Shown: positions 25,001-30,691 of the stretch, in pieces
Numbering within the stretch: the stretch's first letter is position 1
Layout of the letters: the number at the start of each line of letters is the position of its first letter
From: Anaerolineaceae bacterium UBA6105
GTDB lineage: Bacteria; Chloroflexota; Anaerolineae; Anaerolineales; Anaerolineaceae
Assembly: GCA_002423495.1 (NCBI GenBank)
Contig: DIWN01000042.1
Span: 47,767 to 78,457 of the forward strand
DNA: 30,691 nt
Direction: 5' to 3'
Translations under genes and position numbers: made by a program
The notes under the pieces: generated by a model
The model's input: the letters and a program-made list of their open reading frames with translations, nothing else
Told to the model about the DNA's origin: nothing
The model's database searches: none

Positions 25001-28000
25001 GTGTAGATATTGGTCGCGTCCACAAAAACGTAGTCGCCAACATAGGTGTAGTCACTGTAAACATAGCCGGGCGCGCTTTCAATTTCATCATCCAGCGTGT
25101 TAGTGGTCAAAAGCCTGAAGGTCACATCCGACGTGTGCCAGCCATCACTGACCGTGATCACAAGGTCTCCCGGTGCCGCTAGGTAGTCTGTTACCATCGC
25201 CGATACCAGGGTGTTGCCGCTGGCGTCTTCCCAGTTGCTGCCCTTGAGCAGGCCAGTCTCATCCCAGGTGTAGGTCACACCATCGTAAACAATGCTGATG
25301 ACAGTCGCGCCATCCTGGCGATACAACGCACCCAAGTAACGAGCTAAGTCATTCATCGCGCCGCCTGCCAGGAATTCTGCCGGGCTGTAGGTGGCGGTGA
25401 AGATGTTGTTCGGGTCGTCAAAGGCAATTTCACCCACATACTCATAAATCGGGGTGTATTCATAGATCACAGCCGAAGTGATCTCCGGCTCAAGCGTGTT
25501 GGTCACCTCAAAGGTATAAGCATAGGTGTTCTCACCCGTTGTCGGATCCATCGAACCCCAGGTGTTGCCTGCATCGTCGATCAATACCATGTAGAAGGTG
25601 ACACCATTGGGAATGAAATAATTGTCCGTAATGGCTTCGCCAAAGTCGATCGTCCACTGCTGCAGATCAGCATCATAGCCAATCGTTACTCCAGCTGCGT
25701 CAAACAGGTCTTTGTCCGCCTGTGTACCCCAGGGGGTTTCTTCGCTGGCGTAAACGCTGAATTCAGGCAAGGTGCCTTCAAAGCTGTGGTCGATCTCCAA
25801 CTCGTACAGGTTCGGGTCACTCGCTTTCACATTCATCACGAATGATTCATCCGCTGCCAGGGTCACAAGCCCTTCAATTGGCAAAACTTCCACCATCACC
25901 GGCGCAATCGTGTCCAGGATCACGAACTTGAAGGTCACGCTTTCAGTGTGGACGCCATCACTCACAGTCAGCACCAAGCCAACCGCCGGGTTGATCAAGC
26001 CAGCATCAAACTCATCAACTATCTTACTCACCAGGGTATTGCCCAAAGAGTCTACCCAGTTGCTGCCTTGCAAGCCAACTTCCGCATCCCAGGTGTAGGT
26101 CTCTCCGCCATAGACAATGCTGATAACCGTCGAGCCATCCTGGCGATACAAAGCACCCAGATATCTCGCCAGGTCATACATCGCGCTGGGATTGAATTCC
26201 ACATCGTCATAAGTGACGGTGTAGATGTTGGTCGCGTCCACAAAAGCGTAGTCGCCAATATAGGTGTAGTCACTGTAAACATAGCTGGGCGCGCTTTCAA
26301 TTTCGTAATCCAGCGTGTTAGTGATCAGCAGTTTGAAGGTCACATCCGACATGTGCCAGCCATCGCTGACCGTGATAACCAGGTCTCCCGGTGCCGCTAG
26401 GTAGTCTGTTACCATCGCCGATACCAGGGTGTTGCCGCTGGCGTCTTCCCAGTTGCTGCCCTTGAGCAGGCCAGTCTCATCCCAGGTGTAGGTCACACCA
26501 TCGTAAACAATGCTGATAACCGTCGCGCCATCCTGCCTATACAAAGCGCCCAGGTATCTCGCCAGGTCGTTCATCCCGCCTTCAGCCAGGAATTCTGCCG
26601 GAGTGTAGGTGTTGGTGTATGTGTTGCTTGGATCGTCAAAAACAGAATCTCCAACATACACATAGCCATCAGCATAGGGATACAAAGGCGCTGATGCTAT
26701 TTCTTCTTCTAAGGTGTTGGTAACTACCAGTTCGAAGGTCACATCCGACGTGTGCCATCCATCACCGACCGTGATAACAAGGTCACCCGGTGCTGCCAGG
26801 TAGTCTGCTACCATCGCGGATACCAGGGTCTTGCCGCTGGCGTCCTCCCAGTTGCTGCCCTTGAGCGTGCCAGTCTCATCCCAGGTGTAGGTCACGCCCT
26901 CATAAACAATACTGATGACAGTAGAGCCGGCCTGGCGATAAAGAGCACCTAAGTAACGAGCTAAGTCGTTCATCGCGCCACCTGCCAGGAATTCTGCCGG
27001 GCTGTAGGTGGCGGTGAAGATGTTGTTCGGGTCGTCAAAGGCAATTTCACCCACATACTCATAAATCGGGGTGTATTCATAGATCACAGCCGAAGTGATC
27101 TCCGGCTCAAGCGTGTTGGTCACCTCAAAGGTATAAGCATAGGTGTTCTCACCCGTTGTCGGATCCATCGAACCCCAGGTGTTGCCTGCATCGTCGATCA
27201 ATACCATGTAGAAGGTGACACCATTGGGAATGAAATAATTGTCCGTAATGGCTTCGCCAAAGTCGATCGTCCATTGCTGCAGATCAGCATCATAGCCAAT
27301 CGTTACTCCAGCTGCGTCAAACAGGTCTTTGTCCGCCTGTGTACCCCAGGGGGTTTCTTCGCTCGCGTAGACGCTGAATTCGGGTAAAGTGCCCTCAAAG
27401 CTGTGGTCGATCTCCAGCTCGTACAGGTTCGGGTCGAGGGCGTCCACTATCAAAACGAAGGTATCATCCAAACCCAAGGTGACCAAGCCTTCCCCAGGAG
27501 CGACATCTTCCATCACCGGCGCAACATCGTCCAGCGTGATCGTGTAAACGTAGGTGTTGTCAGGCGTGGTCCCATACATCGTGCCCCACTGATTGCCAAC
27601 CATGTCCGTTAAAACCATGTAGAAGGTGATCCCACCATTGGCAATGAAGGCGTCTGTCACCGCATCACCAAAGTCAATCGTCCAGACCTGTTCCACATCG
27701 TCATACGCAACCGTCACTCCGGCTGCGTCAAATTGTGCCTTATCTTCTGGTGTGCCCCAGGGCGTTGCTTCGCTGGCGTACACACTGAACTCGGGCAAGC
27801 TCGCAGACAGGCTGTGGTCAATCTCCAGTTCGTAGAGATTGTCGTCCGCAGCGTCCACTGTCAGCACCAAGGTGTCCTCAGGTCCAAATAACAAGGCGCC
27901 TTCTTCCGGTAGCACACTCTCCATCACCGGCGCAACCTCGTCCAACGTGATCGTGTAAATATAGGTGTTGTCGGGCGTGGTCCCATACATCGTGCCCCAG

Positions 28001-29820
28001 GTGTTGCCTGCCACGTCTTTCAAGACCATATAGAAGGTAATCCCGCCATTGGCAATGAAGGCGTCTGTCACCGTATCGCCAAAGTCAATCGTCCAGACCT
28101 GCTCCACATCGTCATATTCAACCGTCACACCTGCTGCGTCAAACTGCGCTTTATCTTCGGGTGTGCCCCAGGGATTGAGAGCGTCCGCATACACACTGAA
28201 CTCCGGTAAGCTTGCCCACAGGCTGTGATCGATCTCTAGTTCGTACAGGTTCAAATCAAACGCATCCACGGTCAGGATGAAGGTGTCCTCAGGGCCAAAT
28301 AACAAGGCGCCTTCTTCTGGCAGCACGGCTTCCATCACCGGCGCAGCATCATCCAGCGTAATTGTATAAACGTAGGTGTTCGCATCCGTGGTCGGGCTCA
28401 TTGAACCCCAGGTGTTTCCCGCCAGATCCTTCAAAACCATGTAGAAGGTAATCCCATCATTGGCAATGAACGCATCCGTAATCGTCGGTCCAAAGTCAAT
28501 CGTCCAGACCTGCTCCACATCGTCATAAGTAACCGTTACACCGGCTGCTGCAAATAGCGCTCCATCTCCACCATAGGGATCTGTTGCACTCGCGTATACA
28601 CTGAACTCGGGTAGGTTCGGATCTGATTCAAGACTGTGGTCAATCTCCAGTTCATAGAGATTGTCATCTGCAGCATCCACTGTCAGCACAAAGGTGTCCT
28701 CAGGTCCAAATAACAACGCGCCTTCTTCCGGCAGTACACTCTCCATCACCGGCGCGATGGCGTCGTCAATGTGCACAGGTAAGGTGATGTCAGCCAGCAC
28801 GGTCTCAACAGTGCCCTTTAGAATCACCGATTCTATCGTCACATCCGTGTCAAAGTCCAACGGGTTCGTCCCGGGTCCGGTTACCGTGATCACATAATTC
28901 TCAACCGCACCACCATAACCAGCGTCAAAGGCTGCCCGGGTCGCCCCAGGGATCAGGTCTGTCAGCCAGAATGGTCCGGTACCTGTCAGTTCGAGATCGT
29001 CAATGTATAGATTCCCATCTCTTGAAACACTGATCGTCGTGCCTTCCGGTAACGCCGCATCAAAGCTGATGCGCGAGTCGATCACGTAATCTTCCGCCAC
29101 GATCACCGCAGGAATCACAGCCGGGAAGGTCGCTACCAATGCGTCCAAGGTCCCGGTCAACGTCGTGTTATCCTGCAGCCATAGCAAAGCCTCGGATTCA
29201 TTTAGCACGCAATTTGAGGAATGTGCACCAAGAAACTCAAATCTATCTGTCGGGTACATGTCCCATTCAATGGCTGGGGCGAAAGCATTGCTGCCATCCG
29301 GGTCACCAGCACATATGTCGACTTTTCGCAACAAAGTCCTGTTCTCAGTTATTACAGGAGACGTTCCCCAATAAGCCCCGGGATCAAAACCGATTTGACC
29401 GAAAACGTCCACAAACGAATTGGTCGAGATCTTGCGCAGGGCGATAGCGTCGTCGCCGTTCCAGTTAACAACAGTTTCATTTATCAGGTCAGCCTGATCA
29501 AGAATTACCTGGGCGGCTAAATTGTGGGCAGCAACAAACACGTCCCCAGTTACCAGCGTTCCAGAAAGGACGACGCTGAAAGATGGTGTTGAAACTCCAT
29601 TGGAATATAGCTCCAACTGATAATCGGAAAGGTCAACCGGCGCTCCGGTGCCATTGAAGATTTCGATAGCCTTGTTGAAGCTGGTGCCTTCGATGTATTC
29701 CGAAAAGAACAGATCGCTTGCAAGAGCCGCCTGTACGGGTTTGGCGGGCTGAATGCCAACCATGCCAAACATCAGCAGAACAGCCATCATTACTAAGGTG
29801 AAACGAGACTTTTTGCGCAT
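22093..29820 (-). CDS. Giant secreted repeat protein: lamin-tail, A and B repeats, cadherin-like repeats
   Basis: 2575 residues, probably an adhesin or matrix protein. Signal peptide ends near PVQA (about 35). A lamin-tail domain follows (about 37-205; FFSEYIEGTSFNKAIEIFNG, WNGDDAIALRK). Then come about 137-residue A repeats (APVMESVLPEEGALLFGPED.., LYELEIDHS, PEFSVYAS, VTFYMVL) and about 134-residue B repeats (DLARYLGALYRQ, VTYTWDETG, GSNWEDASG). Their order is A1-A4 (from about 355), B1-B3 (from about 900), A5 (about 1305), B4, B5 (to about 1707). A non-repeated part runs to about 1980. Five cadherin-like/VCBS-type units follow (APVAVDDAYMTDED.., GSFSYTPDADFFGTDNFTY) with one He_PIG-like unit between the second and third. 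The end is LFLPIILR. I chose ATG 29820 (GGAGG 9 bp before, signal peptide directly after); the open frame continues 80 codons upstream without support. No enzyme domain is seen. Confidence 0.9.
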   Translation of the reverse strand: MRKKSRFTLVMMAVLLMFGMVGIQPAKPVQAALASDLFFSEYIEGTSFNKAIEIFNGTGAPVDLSDYQLELYSNGVSTPSFSVVLSGTLVTGDVFVAAHNLAAQVILDQADLINETVVNWNGDDAIALRKISTNSFVDVFGQIGFDPGAYWGTSPVITENRTLLRKVDICAGDPDGSNAFAPAIEWDMYPTDRFEFLGAHSSNCVLNESEALLWLQDNTTLTGTLDALVATFPAVIPAVIVAEDYVIDSRISFDAALPEGTTISVSRDGNLYIDDLELTGTGPFWLTDLIPGATRAAFDAGYGGAVENYVITVTGPGTNPLDFDTDVTIESVILKGTVETVLADITLPVHIDDAIAPVMESVLPEEGALLFGPEDTFVLTVDAADDNLYELEIDHSLESDPNLPEFSVYASATDPYGGDGALFAAAGVTVTYDDVEQVWTIDFGPTITDAFIANDGITFYMVLKDLAGNTWGSMSPTTDANTYVYTITLDDAAPVMEAVLPEEGALLFGPEDTFILTVDAFDLNLYELEIDHSLWASLPEFSVYADALNPWGTPEDKAQFDAAGVTVEYDDVEQVWTIDFGDTVTDAFIANGGITFYMVLKDVAGNTWGTMYGTTPDNTYIYTITLDEVAPVMESVLPEEGALLFGPEDTLVLTVDAADDNLYELEIDHSLSASLPEFSVYASEATPWGTPEDKAQFDAAGVTVAYDDVEQVWTIDFGDAVTDAFIANGGITFYMVLTDMVGNQWGTMYGTTPDNTYVYTITLDDVAPVMEDVAPGEGLVTLGLDDTFVLIVDALDPNLYELEIDHSFEGTLPEFSVYASEETPWGTQADKDLFDAAGVTIGYDADLQQWTIDFGEAITDNYFIPNGVTFYMVLIDDAGNTWGSMDPTTGENTYAYTFEVTNTLEPEITSAVIYEYTPIYEYVGEIAFDDPNNIFTATYSPAEFLAGGAMNDLARYLGALYRQAGSTVISIVYEGVTYTWDETGTLKGSNWEDASGKTLVSAMVADYLAAPGDLVITVGDGWHTSDVTFELVVTNTLEEEIASAPLYPYADGYVYVGDSVFDDPSNTYTNTYTPAEFLAEGGMNDLARYLGALYRQDGATVISIVYDGVTYTWDETGLLKGSNWEDASGNTLVSAMVTDYLAAPGDLVITVSDGWHMSDVTFKLLITNTLDYEIESAPSYVYSDYTYIGDYAFVDATNIYTVTYDDVEFNPSAMYDLARYLGALYRQDGSTVISIVYGGETYTWDAEVGLQGSNWVDSLGNTLVSKIVDEFDAGLINPAVGLVLTVSDGVHTESVTFKFVILDTIAPVMVEVLPIEGLVTLAADESFVMNVKASDPNLYELEIDHSFEGTLPEFSVYASEETPWGTQADKDLFDAAGVTIGYDADLQQWTIDFGEAITDNYFIPNGVTFYMVLIDDAGNTWGSMDPTTGENTYAYTFEVTNTLEPEITSAVIYEYTPIYEYVGEIAFDDPNNIFTATYSPAEFLAGGAMNDLARYLGALYRQDGATVISIVYDGVTYTWDETGLLKGSNWEDASGNTLVSAMVTDYLAAPGDLVITVSDGWHTSDVTFRLLTTNTLDDEIESAPGYVYSDYTYVGDYVFVDATNIYTVTYDDVEFNPNAMYDLARYLGALYRQDNSTVISIVYDGVTYTWDETGLLKGSNWEDSSGNTLISAVVAGIGSYDPTVGLVFTVSDGVHVENVTFKFVILDTIAPVVDITAATVDGVAMGGDLETGYILPTTNDPEIDHLLQIEATVDAPLADEYFGLYFVEGESTVTAAELQAYYAARGTPDPYLTYLNNAADGVNPFVYIREAALSLSLVDAAKHDIQSIDVDMTVPDDFPLGTYVVCGMVADEAGNETEVTLILIVEGDRVSPMIESGVAKSASDGDVNLVDGAFTVDQGYVVDTIEITMDEDVLVDLGTIVTMQGYGSYGTITANVDSVITITPYPGYETAALIGSFEFTVPDGSITDLAGNPLETLSVTLVVNNVAPVAVDDAYMTDEDVVLNVPARGLLANDTDFDPAILTAVMVSEPADGTLVLNADGSFSYTPDADFFGTDNFTYKANDGELDSNIATVTITVTDFKDQVIAVDDEYETDEDTTLIIGAPGVLANDIDVDLNIMTAGLVTNVEHGTLTLNGDGSFTYDPDPDFYGTDSFEYQLVTYPAPQSLWTDEATVTITVNPVGDGPVLGLIEDATIPELVEFSFTATATDVDLPAQMLTFSLIGAPDGAAIDAATGVFTWTPTEEQGPGVYTFTVMVCDDTAPIPLCDEQEVTLTVTEVNTAPVAQDLFETTLEDIPVDVTLVATDAEDDALTYAIVDQPAHGTVTLVGTTATYTPELDFNGVDSFTYKANDGLEDSAMAVVTITVTPVNDAPVAVDDQYVTDEDVMLTVAAPGILENDSDVEGDEMTIIPVDDVSNGTLEWTLNGGFIYTPDAKFNGTDTFSYMLFDGDAYSNTAVVTITVNPVNDWPLANDDFYEVMTGTDLVKDAAEGILANDVLLDPDEEVSIQILDEPQHGTLSMNDDGSFTYTPDAGYMGRDTFRYLVLSVRTINAEWSDDATVTITVQPYMRLFLPIILR
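25368..25744 (-). repeat. Near-identical internal direct repeat, downstream copy (A5/B4 junction)
   Basis: Matches 26985-27361 with one difference found by eye (C at 25662 versus T at 27279). The offset is 1617 bp, exactly 539 codons, so the duplication keeps frame. It encodes the end of A5 and the first part of B4. Confidence 0.9.
26985..27361 (-). repeat. Near-identical internal direct repeat, upstream copy (A4/B1 junction)
   Basis: Partner of 25368-25744. Outside the block the two copies diverge clearly, including at silent positions, which marks a recent exchange limited to this stretch. Confidence 0.9.
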
Positions 29821-29978
29821 GTGTAAATTCCTCCAGTTAGATAATAAATATTTGATGATGTTTTGGTTTTTTGGGCCAACTTCCGCAAAGCGGAAAAAAG
29901 TGATACTGACCATGTTCGTGGTTTGCAAATATCCCTCCTGATAATGACTGCAATTTCGATTTGCCTGATTTGTGGAAT

Positions 29979-30013
29979 AAAAAAACCCGCCCGGAATGCT
30001 TGCTCCGCGCGGG
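29979..30013 (-). terminator. Intrinsic terminator in the 5' leader of the giant gene
   Basis: On the minus strand, CCCGCGCGGA pairs with TCCGGGCGGG (9 of 10, 8-nt loop) and is followed by seven Ts. It lies about 160 bp before the giant gene start. No full-length minus-strand gene lies upstream of it in the window, so it is either an attenuator or the end of a small transcript. Confidence 0.8.
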
Positions 30014-30138
30014 GTATTGAAAAATAAGATTGTTGATGGCAGCTGGTGCGCCCAAAGCATGCCAAACTGGCTTGCAGATTTTTAGCGCAGTCCCCTGGAA
30101 GGGATTCAAAGTCCCGGGCTTTCCTGGTGTGGTCTTGA

Positions 30139-30219
30139 TCACCGCACCACCGTTCGATTCGCGAAAACTGGTGCGTTTAAGCGCGTTTTTTGCAACTCTA
30201 CGGTCTTCAATATTGCCAT
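30139..30219 (-). CDS. Possible 26-residue leader peptide
   Basis: ATG at 30219 has a strong AAGGAG ribosome binding site 4 bp before it; the peptide begins MAILKTVELQKTRLN and ends TVVR. It lies upstream of the terminator at 29979-30013 and so is placed like a leader peptide or a small-RNA ORF. No amino acid is specially enriched, so classical attenuation is not obvious. It could also be the start of a decayed gene. Confidence 0.3.
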   Translation of the reverse strand: MAILKTVELQKTRLNAPVFANRTVVR

Positions 30220-30224
30220 CGTCT

Positions 30225-30350
30225 CCTTAAGCCTCCCCCGAGGTTTCCCCCAGGGCTTACCTTGACTTTGATTTATCGCTTCCGCCGACGGTCATACCCA
30301 CTCTGCCGGCGCGGATGCGCTCAGTCCTTGCTCGCATTCCCTCCGCCCCT
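30225..30350 (-). other. Hairpin-rich stretch upstream of the leader ORF
   Basis: On the minus strand three inverted pairs follow one another: ATGCG / CGCAT, CGCCG / CGGCG and AAGCC / GGCTT. The last has G-rich and C-rich stretches in its loop. It lies between an IS3 end and the 26-residue ORF. It may be a structured RNA or palindromic repeat; I match it to no known class. Confidence 0.35.
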
Positions 30351-30384
30351 CCCTCCGATATTTTCATATTGTTTCTTGGGTCTC

Positions 30385-30691
30385 TGATAGAATTTCGGAC
30401 AACAGGACAAGGGACTCAAGTCAAAGAGGAACGAGATGAATAAAGATCGCAGACAATACGATGAAGAGTTCAAGAAGCGCGCAGTTCAGTTAAGCTTTAA
30501 CCCCGATAGAACCGTACAATCGGTGGTGGATTCGCTGGGCATCAGTCAAAGCATGCTCTATCGCTGGAGGCAGAAATACAGCGAGCAGGGGGAGAAGACT
30601 GAAAAGGCGGTCCAGACTGAGGAGGTGCGACTATTGCGAAAGCGGATCGCGGAGCTGGAAGAGGAAAACGAAATCCTAAAAAAAGCATCGG
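30385..30691 (+). mobile_element. Left part of an IS3-family insertion sequence (cut by window end)
   Basis: An orfA of the IS3 family begins at 30436, about 50 bp inside a plausible left end starting TGATAGAATTTCGGACA at 30385, a layout usual for this family. The right end is outside the window, so the terminal repeat cannot be confirmed. Confidence 0.65.
30436..30691 (+). CDS. IS3-family transposase OrfA (partial)
   Basis: DNA-binding subunit of an IS3-family transposase; 85 residues visible before the window ends. It begins MNKDRRQYDEEFKKRAVQLS, the usual OrfA opening. A helix-turn-helix follows (VQSVVDSLGISQSMLYRWRQ, about 28-47). A leucine-zipper-like end has LLRKRIAELEEENEILKKAS. A GAGGAACGAG ribosome binding site precedes the ATG. 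Seven As followed by G (30678-30685), in the frame CTA AAA AAA G, make the slippery site where this family shifts -1 to produce the OrfAB transposase. The second frame lies outside the window. Confidence 0.9.
   Translation, partial: MNKDRRQYDEEFKKRAVQLSFNPDRTVQSVVDSLGISQSMLYRWRQKYSEQGEKTEKAVQTEEVRLLRKRIAELEEENEILKKAS

Noticed and set aside
24720..27361. CRISPR-like array from the many similar blocks
   Set aside because: The repeats are hundreds of bases long, in frame and protein-coding; no short repeat-spacer pattern occurs anywhere in the window.
29837..30142. 101-codon minus-strand frame across the leader of the giant gene
   Set aside because: It runs straight through the intrinsic terminator at 29979-30013, and its GTG start overlaps the stop of a better-supported small ORF.
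30100..30180. tRNA-like GGGATTCAAAGTCCC and GTTCGATTC stretches
   Set aside because: No acceptor stem, anticodon arm or correct spacing can be formed around them.

Overview
The window looks like a chromosomal stretch from an anaerobic member of the Chloroflexota, most likely class Anaerolineae. This is inference: there is no rRNA or other marker gene. Supporting signs are an anaerobe-type (class I) hybrid cluster protein, a tryptophanase, a CSLREA / choice-of-anchor type secreted protein, a membrane protein with a Thr/Pro/Ala-rich stalk, and very large multi-domain surface proteins. Coding density is moderate, and several intergenic stretches are packed with short palindromic repeats.

Layout. 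1-1430: a repeat end, then a RhuM-Fic gene broken by a frameshift. 1451-3130: hcp on the minus strand with its own terminator and a candidate operator. 3275-6691: a minus-strand phosphonate/phosphite-type ABC importer (phnD-phnC-phnE) with a promoter, a perfect palindrome after phnD and a terminator after phnE; phnE carries a large extra extracytoplasmic domain. 6736-10806: ugd, then a flavoprotein-tnaA pair joined by an ATGA overlap, whose promoter sits so close to the start codon that the mRNA is probably leaderless. 10807-11838: a repeat nest. 11839-15934: a plus-strand 1188-residue secreted protein (Ig-like, PKD-like, CSLREA, beta-helix, choice-of-anchor Q) with promoter, long leader and terminator. 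15940-16478: a second repeat nest. 16477-18693: a minus-strand group of a ferritin-like DUF2202 protein, a polyferredoxin-like membrane protein and an unknown membrane-anchored partner. 18981-21306: two overlapping genes for cohesin-domain surface proteins, the second frameshifted, preceded by ten 7-bp tandem units. 22005-30350: a 2575-residue giant secreted protein with lamin-tail, A, B and cadherin-like repeats, and a complex leader. 30385-end: the left end of an IS3-family element.

The most interesting signal is shared by three secreted proteins that are otherwise different. They end in YLFIPLILR, FYLPLIFR and LFLPIILR, with Arg as the last residue before the stop. The codons differ, so this is selection on protein rather than a copied DNA repeat. 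In one of them the tail directly follows a choice-of-anchor Q domain, where other bacteria carry a sorting anchor. I propose a short C-terminal surface-sorting signal. A second strong observation is that one repeat of the giant protein (B4) is a visible chimera of two others (B1 and B2), the product of recombination inside the gene.
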